A stretch of 64,000 bases of DNA from an uncultured Lachnospiraceae bacterium (GTDB lineage: Bacteria > Bacillota > Clostridia > Lachnospirales > Lachnospiraceae). The notes under the pieces were generated by a model that saw only the letters and a program-made list of their open reading frames with translations, did not search any database and was not told the DNA's origin. The stretch spans positions 115,353 through 179,352 of the forward strand of contig CANQVT010000001.1 in assembly GCA_947627365.1 (NCBI GenBank), given 5' to 3'. Position numbers and translations under genes: made by a program. The first letter of the stretch is position 1. The number at the start of each line of letters is the position of its first letter. This document shows positions 18,886-27,180 of this stretch, one piece after another.

Positions 18886-20529
18886 TTACTCCGCCTCTAC
18901 ATAACGGTCATACGCGTCCTGGTATGCCTGCAGGAGGTCTTCCATACCACAGCCATAGGTCAGGTTGTCGAGGTACTCCGCCCACTCGTCGTCGGACGGG
19001 CCGCCATCGCGGAGCCACAGGCCCTCGTTCTCAGCTACCGTGTTCTCAAAGTCAACCTTGTACATATCGATCGTATCCAGCTCATCCGACGTAAACACGC
19101 AGTCTACCGGATAGGTCGTCGTGTCGGATACGTAAGGCATCCAGAAGTCGTTCAGATCGGTCAGACGCTCGATCGCGCGATCCTCCATCTTGAAGGTCGA
19201 CTGATAGTAATCGCTGAGGATCAGCTTCGGACCATAAACTTCATATTCACCCTTGAGCTCGCCCGCGCCCTTGCCAAACTGCTCCTGCGCCTGCTCGTCG
19301 GTGATGCTGAGCCATACGCCGTTCTCGTCCTGCTCCGTGAAGTAGGTGCCGATCGGGCCGTACTGAAGCTGCATGACGTTCTCCGGCTCATACCACTGAT
19401 CGAAGAATTTCAGAAGGTTCGCCGGGCTCTCGCACTCCTCCGTGATGCTCAGGTTACCGCTGTTCGTAGCGCCGCCGGTGCGAACTGTGACATTGTGCGT
19501 GCCGTCCGGGCCGTCCAGAATCGGAAGGAATACATAATCGTCCGCATAGTCGCCCATCAGCTCCTCAATATACCACCAGGTGGAAACGCCCACATAGCCC
19601 TGGCTGCACTTTGCCATCAGCTGCGTGTCGCTCTGACTGAACATCTCAACGTCCATCAGACCCTCTGCAAACCAGTCGTGGAAGTAGGTGATCGCGTCAC
19701 GGTATTTGTCGGTCGCGCAGACAAACTCCACCGTTCCGTCCGGATTCAGCACCAGATCATTAATAACATCATTCGGCCAGTTTGTAAAGCCGAAACCAGC
19801 GTAGAAGACATTCTGTCCCCAGCACCACTGATCGAAACCGGTGCTCATCGGGATTGTGCTGCCCGCGTCGTTGCCGTAGTATTTCGCGCTCATGTCGTTC
19901 TCCTTGAAAGCGACCAGAGCGTCGTGCAGCTCGTCGAGCGTGGTCGGCACCTCAAGTCCGAGGTCGTCCAGCCATGCCTTGTTGATCATACTGAACTGCG
20001 GGATCGTGTAGATGCTGTAGTCATTCTCCGCGCCGATGCCCGCGGTGCCCATCTGCTCGCCTGCCGGCAGGCCGTAAATACCGCCGTCCTCCATCGTGAT
20101 CGCGCTGCGGATCTCCGGATGCTCCTCGAGGATCTTCGCCAGGTTCGGCATATACTCTTCGGTCAGATACGGGCTCAGGTCGATGAACGTGCCGTCTGCG
20201 CCGTAGTTCGTCAGGTCGTAGTTCGAGAAGCCGACGCCCATAAACGCGTCCGGAAGCTCGCCGCCCGCGATGCGGATGTTCACCTGCTCAGCCAGGGAAT
20301 CGCTCATCGTCTCCCAGTCGATCGAGATGCCTGCTTCTTCCTGCATTGCGTTCAGGACTTCGTTGTCCTCATAGCCGCGGCTGAGTGCGCTCATGCCACC
20401 CAGGATCGTAAACTCTGTCTGCGAGGTGTCCGTGTTGGCCTCCGCGTTCGCAACTCCCGCAAAGGATGCTGCCACCATGCCGGCCGCCAAAAAACCCGAA
20501 AGTGCTCTGCGATACATTTTCTTGTTCAT
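18886..20529 (-). CDS. Extracellular solute-binding protein of a carbohydrate ABC transporter
   Basis: Signal peptide MNKKMYRRALSGFLAAGMVAASFAG; family 1 SBP-like sequence; directly downstream of two permeases. Confidence 0.85.
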   Translation of the reverse strand: MNKKMYRRALSGFLAAGMVAASFAGVANAEANTDTSQTEFTILGGMSALSRGYEDNEVLNAMQEEAGISIDWETMSDSLAEQVNIRIAGGELPDAFMGVGFSNYDLTNYGADGTFIDLSPYLTEEYMPNLAKILEEHPEIRSAITMEDGGIYGLPAGEQMGTAGIGAENDYSIYTIPQFSMINKAWLDDLGLEVPTTLDELHDALVAFKENDMSAKYYGNDAGSTIPMSTGFDQWCWGQNVFYAGFGFTNWPNDVINDLVLNPDGTVEFVCATDKYRDAITYFHDWFAEGLMDVEMFSQSDTQLMAKCSQGYVGVSTWWYIEELMGDYADDYVFLPILDGPDGTHNVTVRTGGATNSGNLSITEECESPANLLKFFDQWYEPENVMQLQYGPIGTYFTEQDENGVWLSITDEQAQEQFGKGAGELKGEYEVYGPKLILSDYYQSTFKMEDRAIERLTDLNDFWMPYVSDTTTYPVDCVFTSDELDTIDMYKVDFENTVAENEGLWLRDGGPSDDEWAEYLDNLTYGCGMEDLLQAYQDAYDRYVEAE

Positions 20530-20674
20530 TTTGCTCTCCTTTTCTTTTAATTGGTTTGTGCTTGGTTGACGGGTTCCTATTTCATGTTTCCTATTTCTAT
20601 GAATGCTCAATTTCATGGAGTGGCCCATGCCGAATCGCCAAGGCTTCCGTTTTCTTGTCCACGGCAGCGCGGAC

Positions 20675-21598
20675 TCAGCCCTTCACCGCGCCTGCCATGA
20701 AGCCCTTCTCGAAATACTTCTGCACGAACGGGTAGATCACAAGCATCGGAGCCGCAGCCACCATGATTGACGAGAATTTAATCATCTCGGTCAGCTTGTT
20801 CAGCTCTGCGTATCCGCCGGAGATCGTGCTCGCCTGGCTCGCGCTCGCCGAGCTCTTGATCAGGATGTTCCGCAGCACGAGAGGAAGCGGAGCCTTCTCC
20901 TGTCCCGGCAGGTAAATCAATGCTGTGAACCAGTCGTTCCAGTAGGCCACCATGCTGAACACGACCATAACCGCCATGATGGAACGGCTCAGCGGTACGA
21001 TGATCTTAAGGAAGGTCGTCCACTTGGACGCACCGTCGATCTCCGCCGCCTCGACCATCTCCTTCGGAATACTGTTCTCGAAGAAGTTGCGGACGATGAT
21101 CATGTTGCCGACCGCCACGCCGCCCGGGAGGAACAGCGCCCACATGTTGTTGATCAGGCCGGTCTGCTTGACGACTAAGTAGGTCGGGATCAGGCCGCCG
21201 CCGAAATACATGGTGATGATGAAGAAAATACTCAAAAACGTTCTGCCCGGCAGGTCCTTGATGCTCAGCGGATAAGCCGCAAGATACAGGACCACGACGG
21301 AGAAGATCGTGCCGATCACCGTGTACTTGATGCTGTTGAGGAAACCGGTAAAAATATTCTTGTCCGCGAACACCGCCTTGTACCCGTTGAGCGTGAATTC
21401 ACTCGGCAGAAGGAAGGTTTTGCCCGCATACACGTCATACGGGTTGGACACGGAAGCGATCAGTACGTAGTAGAGCGGGTATGCCACCAGGAATACGACG
21501 ACAAGGCAGAGGGCTACCAGGATAATATCGCTGGTCCGATCGGACAGGCCTCTGAGCTGTCCTGCTTTTTTCTTTCCCATGCTGCACCTCCTACACAA
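20675..21598 (-). CDS. Carbohydrate ABC transporter permease (LplC/AraQ-like)
   Basis: EAA loop EMVEAAEIDGASKWTTFLKIIVPLS; six TM segments. Confidence 0.9.
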   Translation of the reverse strand: MCRRCSMGKKKAGQLRGLSDRTSDIILVALCLVVVFLVAYPLYYVLIASVSNPYDVYAGKTFLLPSEFTLNGYKAVFADKNIFTGFLNSIKYTVIGTIFSVVVLYLAAYPLSIKDLPGRTFLSIFFIITMYFGGGLIPTYLVVKQTGLINNMWALFLPGGVAVGNMIIVRNFFENSIPKEMVEAAEIDGASKWTTFLKIIVPLSRSIMAVMVVFSMVAYWNDWFTALIYLPGQEKAPLPLVLRNILIKSSASASQASTISGGYAELNKLTEMIKFSSIMVAAAPMLVIYPFVQKYFEKGFMAGAVKG

Positions 21599-22547
21599 AG
21601 CTTACGTCTTCTGACAGCTTGCTCGCCAGCTTGTTGACGACAACCAGAAGGATGATGTTGACAGCCGTGTTGAACAAGCTGATCGCGGTCGAGTAACTGT
21701 ATTTCGCGTTTTCAATACCCTGCTGATACACGAACACGGAGATAATGTCGCTCGTCGCCTTGTTCAGATCTGTCTGGAGCAGGAATACCTTCTCGAAGCC
21801 TACGTTCATCAGGTTGCCGGCGCTCATGATGAGCATCAGCACGATCTGCGGAAGCAGCTCCGGAAAGTCAATGAAACGGATCCTCTGAAACATGGAAGCG
21901 CCGTCGATTCTTGCCGCCTCATAATGAGAAGCGTCGATGTTTGCCAGCGTCGCCATGTAGACGATGATGCCCCAGCCTGCGTCCTGCCAGATACCGGACA
22001 CGATATAGATCGTGCGGAACGCGGCCGACTGAGACAGGAAGTCGATGTTCGTGCCCGCGATCAGGTTGATCAGACCGCCGGACGGGCTTAAGAAGATGCG
22101 GATCATACCACAGACGACCATGGTAGAGATAAAGTGCGGCGCATACAGCACCGTCTGTACCGTCCTCTTAAACTTGTTGAACCGCAGCTGGTTGATCAGC
22201 AGAGCCAGGATGATCGGAACCGGAAAGCTCCAGAGCAGGCTGTAAAAGCTGAGCAGGATCGTGTTTCTGATCATGCGGACACAGTTCGGCGACTTGAAGA
22301 AGCGCTCAAACCACTGGAGTCCGACCCACTCGCTCCCCAGATAACCCCGGTTCGCCTTGTAGTTCCGAAATGCAATCTGAATGCCGTACATCGGTATGTA
22401 CTTATAAATAACAGTGAGTACGACAGGAATCAGAAGCATCAGGTACAGCTGCCAATATGCGCGGATCCGCTGCGAGACTGATTTATTCGTCGCCCTGGCA
22501 GCTGCTTTTGACTTACTCATAAATCTCTCTCCCTTCTTTCGTTCCAT
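21591..22547 (-). CDS. Carbohydrate ABC transporter permease (LplB-like)
   Basis: EAARIDGASMFQRIRFIDFPELLP EAA loop; overlaps the next permease. Confidence 0.9.
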   Translation of the reverse strand: MERKKGERFMSKSKAAARATNKSVSQRIRAYWQLYLMLLIPVVLTVIYKYIPMYGIQIAFRNYKANRGYLGSEWVGLQWFERFFKSPNCVRMIRNTILLSFYSLLWSFPVPIILALLINQLRFNKFKRTVQTVLYAPHFISTMVVCGMIRIFLSPSGGLINLIAGTNIDFLSQSAAFRTIYIVSGIWQDAGWGIIVYMATLANIDASHYEAARIDGASMFQRIRFIDFPELLPQIVLMLIMSAGNLMNVGFEKVFLLQTDLNKATSDIISVFVYQQGIENAKYSYSTAISLFNTAVNIILLVVVNKLASKLSEDVSFV

Positions 22548-22560
22548 AAAATGCCATTTA

Positions 22561-22570
22561 TTTCATGAAA
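22561..22570. promoter_or_regulatory. Palindrome TTTCATGAAA, candidate LacI-family operator 1
   Basis: Read directly; just upstream of the permease start. Confidence 0.6.
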
Positions 22571-22704
22571 CGTTATTTTGTTTGTGATATGAGAATAACC
22601 CCTACTCCCTGTTTTGTCAACGTATTTTCAGTCCAAATGAACACTTTCATCGCTTTTTCACAAATTTATTTTGTCTATTTTGTGCATTGTGCTGATATGA
22701 ACCG

Positions 22705-22714
22705 TTTCATGAAA
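22705..22714. promoter_or_regulatory. Palindrome TTTCATGAAA, candidate LacI-family operator 2
   Basis: Second copy in the same divergent intergenic region. Confidence 0.6.
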
Positions 22715-22759
22715 ATGTTTCATTTTTTCCTTTACAACTCCGTGAAACTGATGTATAAT

Positions 22760-22773
22760 CATTTCATGAAATG
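22760..22773. promoter_or_regulatory. Palindrome CATTTCATGAAATG, candidate LacI-family operator 3
   Basis: Perfect 14-bp palindrome; third copy of the TTTCATGAAA core. Confidence 0.65.
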
Positions 22774-22890
22774 TTCACCGCGCGTCGGGATACATCTCGT
22801 CAGACACGGTGCAATTTCGGGCGAACAGTCAGATAATCCTGGCAGCCTTTACTTCAATATATCATCAGAAAGAAAGGATTATACATAACA

Positions 22891-23880
22891 ATGAGAACAA
22901 AAAGCACAACTCCCACAATCAAGGACGTGGCAGCAGAGGCAGGAGTCGCGCTCGGTACCGTCTCCAAAGTGATCAATGGTCTCCCAGTCGGCGAGAGCTA
23001 CCGCATCCGCGTAGAGGACGCGATCCGAAAGCTGGACTACCATGTCAACAGCTACGCGCAGGGCATGAAGGCCGGCAAAACACATACGGTTGCGCTGCTG
23101 ATCCCGAACACCCAGGAGCCGTATTTCGCGAGGCTTACCTATCACATCAACCTCGCCTTATTAAAAAGAAATTATCGGATGCTGCTGTGCTCTACGGATT
23201 ACAATCAGACGGCCGAGCAGGAATACATCACGATGGTTCAGCAGAACAAGGTGGATGGAATCATCGGACTGACCTACAATCCTGAGCTCACGATTGCAGA
23301 GAACATTCCTTTTATCTCAATCGACCGTTCCATCGGGCCGCATGTGCCCTGTGTCGCCAGCGACAACTTCGCCGGCGGACAGATGGCGGCGGAGAAGCTC
23401 GCGGATCTCGGCTGTCGGCACGTGGCCTTTCTGCGGATCGGCTCCTCGCTTTCCAACGAGCCAAACAAGCGCAAAGCTGGCTTCGAGAATGGCTGTCTGG
23501 CGAGAGATCTTTCCTATAATATGAAGATTCTTGAGGACGGGGATTCTATAGATGAGTTCAATGACTTTCTAATGGAGCACATGCACGACGGCAGGCTCGA
23601 CTTCGACGGACTGTTCTGCGTGACGGACCATGTCGCCTTCCAGGTGCTGAAGATGCTGCAGAAGCTGAAGGTGCAGGTTCCCGAGGATGTGCAGGTGATC
23701 GGCTTCGACGGCACGCGCGCCTTCGGCAAGGAGGAATACGTCTGCTCCACGATTGTTCAGCCGACGGAGGATATCGCAGAAATGTGCGTGGAGCTGTTGC
23801 TCCAGGAGAATCTGACGGCGAAGCCCCCGCTCGTGTGCCTGCCAGTCTCCTACGGGCACGGTTGGACGACGCGGGAATAA
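22891..23880 (+). CDS. LacI-family transcriptional regulator
   Basis: N-terminal HTH TIKDVAAEAGVALGTVSKVING; C-terminal sugar-binding domain. Confidence 0.93.
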   Translation: MRTKSTTPTIKDVAAEAGVALGTVSKVINGLPVGESYRIRVEDAIRKLDYHVNSYAQGMKAGKTHTVALLIPNTQEPYFARLTYHINLALLKRNYRMLLCSTDYNQTAEQEYITMVQQNKVDGIIGLTYNPELTIAENIPFISIDRSIGPHVPCVASDNFAGGQMAAEKLADLGCRHVAFLRIGSSLSNEPNKRKAGFENGCLARDLSYNMKILEDGDSIDEFNDFLMEHMHDGRLDFDGLFCVTDHVAFQVLKMLQKLKVQVPEDVQVIGFDGTRAFGKEEYVCSTIVQPTEDIAEMCVELLLQENLTAKPPLVCLPVSYGHGWTTRE

Positions 23881-23901
23881 GATCAGAAAGAAGGGCAAAA
23901 A

Positions 23902-24771
23902 TTGAAGAACTGGTGGTACTACCACAAATGGTATGTCGTCTGCTGCGTGATCCTACTGCTGATCGCAGGGGATCTGCTCGCGAGCAAATTCGGCTGGTTC
24001 AAAAAACAGCCCGATCTGCAGATTGCCTATATCGGAAAGACAAAGCTCCCTGAGGACACTGTCGCCGCACTTGAGACAGTCTTTGCCTCCCTCGCTGACG
24101 ACTACAACAAAGATGGAACCGTGCTGGTGCAGGTCAACCAGTACGCGACCTCTAATCCGGAGGTGCAGACAGACGCAGCTTTTTCCGGCACTGTCGGTAC
24201 AGAGGCAGACAATCATTTCTCTGCTGCTTCAAACGGTGACCCTGCGGCAGTTGAAAATCCGGCTTCGGTGTCAGATGCCCATACCGACACATCGTCTGAT
24301 GTCGCGCCCATCGGCGACACCGGTATCGTGACATCCGGCGTCGGCAACGGCATCACGGGCGTCGGCTCCACCTTCTCCGGCGATCTCTCCTTTTATCAGA
24401 ATGCATACGAGATCCCGTTGATCGGAGATATCACGGACTGTACCAGCTATCTTTTCCTGATGGAGGATCCGAAGGAATTTCAGCTTATGTATCAGCTGCT
24501 TGCGATGCCGGACGGAAGCTGCCCGGACGACAAGGATTTCTCCGTGGACAACAAGGTCTTCCGCTGGGATTCCTGCAGCCTCTTGTCCGATGCAGAGCTC
24601 GGAGACTACAGCGACTCGATGCTCGGCGAAGAGGTTTCCGGAGAAAACAAGGATCTCCTCTCCGGCCTGTACCTTGGTCGGCGCTGTTTTTTCACCGACA
24701 AGCGCTCCGCCAACGAGGATGGATGCGCCGGACTGTGGGAGGAGCTTGTGAAGCACCTTCGTGTTCAATGA
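23902..24771 (+). CDS. Single-pass membrane protein of unknown function (probable TTG start)
   Basis: WWYYHKWYVVCCVILLLIAGDLL TM segment, then extracellular domain with a Ser/Thr/Ala-rich insert; immediately follows lacI. Confidence 0.65.
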   Translation: MKNWWYYHKWYVVCCVILLLIAGDLLASKFGWFKKQPDLQIAYIGKTKLPEDTVAALETVFASLADDYNKDGTVLVQVNQYATSNPEVQTDAAFSGTVGTEADNHFSAASNGDPAAVENPASVSDAHTDTSSDVAPIGDTGIVTSGVGNGITGVGSTFSGDLSFYQNAYEIPLIGDITDCTSYLFLMEDPKEFQLMYQLLAMPDGSCPDDKDFSVDNKVFRWDSCSLLSDAELGDYSDSMLGEEVSGENKDLLSGLYLGRRCFFTDKRSANEDGCAGLWEELVKHLRVQ

Positions 24772-24796
24772 ATCCAATTCAAGGAGGATACGCATT

Positions 24797-25390
24797 ATGA
24801 ATATTCGAAAATTCCTTCTCCTGGCCGTCGGCACAGCGCTGCTTCTGACCGGCTGTGCCGCCTCCGCCCCGAAAACTGCGGCGGATGGTCAGACATGGAG
24901 CGAAGACTGGGTCATGGTCGGAAATAGACTTGGGATTGAAGCTCCGGAAGGGCTCTCGCTTTTGGGAAACAAAGATATCCTGGCAGCAGAAGGCCTCTAT
25001 TACGCGACTTGGACCAAGGGTGATTCCGTTCCCTACGAGAACGACGACGGAGACACAGTTGACCTCTACGACGCGCAGATCTATCTTCTGGCCGGTGAGT
25101 CCCGCAGCGCCGAAAAAGCACAGGACAATATGGAAACCTGGCTTGCCGCCGCCAAAGGAAACTATGATGTGACCTCCGAGAAGACAGTGACCTGCAACGG
25201 TCAGGAATATACGCTGCTCACCTATACGATCACGAAGGAAGACTCTCCCTACGAGCGCGGTGTCTCCGCCCTGGGCTGCTGCAATACCGAAGCAGTCTGC
25301 GTGGAGCTCACCTGTGTCAAAAGCTTTGAGGAAGATCTGGAGCCGATACTTACCGGCTTTTTGGAAGGCTGCCACTATGCGGCCAGATGA
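24797..25390 (+). CDS. Lipoprotein of unknown function
   Basis: Lipobox LLLTGCAAS; AAGGAGG RBS. Confidence 0.7.
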   Translation: MNIRKFLLLAVGTALLLTGCAASAPKTAADGQTWSEDWVMVGNRLGIEAPEGLSLLGNKDILAAEGLYYATWTKGDSVPYENDDGDTVDLYDAQIYLLAGESRSAEKAQDNMETWLAAAKGNYDVTSEKTVTCNGQEYTLLTYTITKEDSPYERGVSALGCCNTEAVCVELTCVKSFEEDLEPILTGFLEGCHYAAR

Positions 25391-25447
25391 GAAATGCAAA
25401 CAATATTTATTGTGCCGCAGGAAAAAAGCGGCGGAATGGAGCGTATC

Positions 25448-26284
25448 ATGGGACTGATGTTTAAGAAAAATCTTTATCGCGCAGGCAGCGGAAAACGCCT
25501 GACCGGAATGGCACGCTATACCGAGGTGCTGGAGCGTGATTTCAAAAAGCTGTTTCTGGCAAATTTAGTGACTCTGGTCTGCTTCCTCCCCTTTGCCGCC
25601 GGAGTAGTTTTCTCCATTCTCACATCCAGCGTCCTGGTGTTGATCCCCACCTGCATCGTCGGCGGACTGATCGCAGGCCCGGCGCTCTCCTGCATGTATG
25701 ATTCCATCTTCCGCGGGCTGCGCGACGCCTCTGGCAAATGGTGGGACAACTATCGTCACGCATGGAAACAGAACTGGCGGCAAGCGCTCCTTCCAGGCGT
25801 CGTCTTTTGCCTGATGCTCGGATTCTATGCGTTCATGGTGATGCTGTTCTGGTGGGCCACACGCTTCCCCGGCTGGGGCACCATCGCAATCTTCCTGTTC
25901 AGCCTGCTGCTCTTCACCACTTTTTTCGAAATCTACTGGCCGCAGGTCGCTCTGTTCGACCAGTCCGCCATAGCAGGCGCGCGAAATTGCCTGCTGTTTG
26001 TGCTGCGCTTCCCACTCAAATCACTCGGCACAGCGCTGCTGCAGCTTCTCTACTGGACAGTCTATATTCTGTTTTTCCCGTGGTCGCTCTTTCTGCTGCC
26101 GCTGATCGGTTTCTGGTTCATCCTGTACACGGCAAGCTTCCTGCTCTACAATACCTTCGAGCAGAGCTTCCAGCTCGAAGAGCAAATTGCGGAGGCTTTC
26201 CCGGAACAAGCTCCGTACTATGAAGACGACGAGACGTGGCTAAAGCGCAAGCAGGCGGAATCACGTGTTCACAAAGACGACTAG
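25448..26284 (+). CDS. DUF624 (YesL-like) membrane protein
   Basis: Multi-TM; FKKLFLANLVTLVCFLPF...PTCIVGGLIAGPALSCMYDSIFRGLRD typical of DUF624; start Met at 25448. Confidence 0.75.
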   Translation: MGLMFKKNLYRAGSGKRLTGMARYTEVLERDFKKLFLANLVTLVCFLPFAAGVVFSILTSSVLVLIPTCIVGGLIAGPALSCMYDSIFRGLRDASGKWWDNYRHAWKQNWRQALLPGVVFCLMLGFYAFMVMLFWWATRFPGWGTIAIFLFSLLLFTTFFEIYWPQVALFDQSAIAGARNCLLFVLRFPLKSLGTALLQLLYWTVYILFFPWSLFLLPLIGFWFILYTASFLLYNTFEQSFQLEEQIAEAFPEQAPYYEDDETWLKRKQAESRVHKDD

Positions 26285-26307
26285 GGAAAGTCCATTCTTT
26301 CATAAAT

Positions 26308-26640
26308 TCAACGCAGATCATCCGGAATCGTCTCCTCTATCGGCTGCAATAACTCAGCAAGGTCGTATTGCCGCCCTATATTTGTGGAGTCCATTTTCCT
26401 GACACAGTTTTTGATCCACGGAAATTTCTGTTTTAAGTCACCTAACAGATCGTAAATATCAGCATTTGTCATTTTTACATTCGAGGTATATCCGGAACCC
26501 TGACGATGTGAGAAGTTCTGATATGCGAAAAAACGACGTAAGTCCTCATACGCCAAACGATAATTTGACCCAGGATAATATTCCTGTAGTTGATGTGTGT
26601 CGAGATCAAAATTAATTGCCTTATAATATCTTCTTTCCAA
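26308..26640 (-). CDS. VapD-like (Cas2-related) endoribonuclease family protein; TTG start
   Basis: KAINFDLDTHQLQEYYPGSNYRLAYEDLRRFFAYQNFSHRQGSGYTSN...LKQKFPWIKNCVRKM follows the VapD consensus. Confidence 0.75.
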   Translation of the reverse strand: MERRYYKAINFDLDTHQLQEYYPGSNYRLAYEDLRRFFAYQNFSHRQGSGYTSNVKMTNADIYDLLGDLKQKFPWIKNCVRKMDSTNIGRQYDLAELLQPIEETIPDDLR

Positions 26641-26643
26641 ATA

Positions 26644-26982
26644 TTACACTCCTGCCATCTGCTTTTCCCGGTAATGTTTCAACAGATCCTCCTCATCGAA
26701 ATCGTTCGGGTCTTCAGAATCATCATTGCTGCACAAAAGCCAGACTGATACATTATCCATAAACCATGGCTGCTTTTTCAGAAAATTTACAATAACCCCG
26801 AAATACGCAAAATCAACCGGTCTGTCCGCACCGCAGTAGACAAGCGTTCTATTCGATTCAGGCAACTTCGTAAGCCCCCTTTTCATGAATAGTTTGTCAA
26901 TCGTGCTATAGATACTCTCTAACGGATACCTTTTTTCGATATTTATCTTATCGTCATTCATGCGGATAACCATCTTCATCAT
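26644..26982 (-). CDS. Uncharacterised 112-aa protein, translationally linked to the VapD-like gene (candidate antitoxin/partner)
   Basis: AGGAGG RBS; stop codon lies 3 nt upstream of the VapD-like start; acidic C-terminus. Confidence 0.65.
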   Translation of the reverse strand: MMKMVIRMNDDKINIEKRYPLESIYSTIDKLFMKRGLTKLPESNRTLVYCGADRPVDFAYFGVIVNFLKKQPWFMDNVSVWLLCSNDDSEDPNDFDEEDLLKHYREKQMAGV

Positions 26983-27135
26983 TATGGAAAATCCTCCTAC
27001 TGCAATATTGCATAAATACCTGCTCCCTTTTCAGTCTGCGCATAAACATCATATCATGCATTGGTTCCGGCGTCAACTTATAATTTGTGAATATAATATT
27101 TTTTAAGTGATATATTTGGTTTTAAGTAACTTCTA

Positions 27136-27170
27136 AAAACGGCAGGCCATACGGCCTGCCGCAATTTTTT
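27136..27170. terminator. Bidirectional intrinsic terminator
   Basis: GGCAGGCC-ATAC-GGCCTGCC hairpin flanked by A-rich and T6 tracts. Confidence 0.75.
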
Positions 27171-27180
27171 GTCTCAAAGC

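Noticed and set aside
19495-20550. 351-aa plus-strand ORF opposite the solute-binding protein gene
   Set aside because: Antisense of a clear SBP gene in high-GC sequence; no start context or domain.
26308-26640. Cas2 of a CRISPR-Cas system
   Set aside because: Sequence follows VapD rather than Cas2 consensus, and there is no Cas1 or repeat array nearby.
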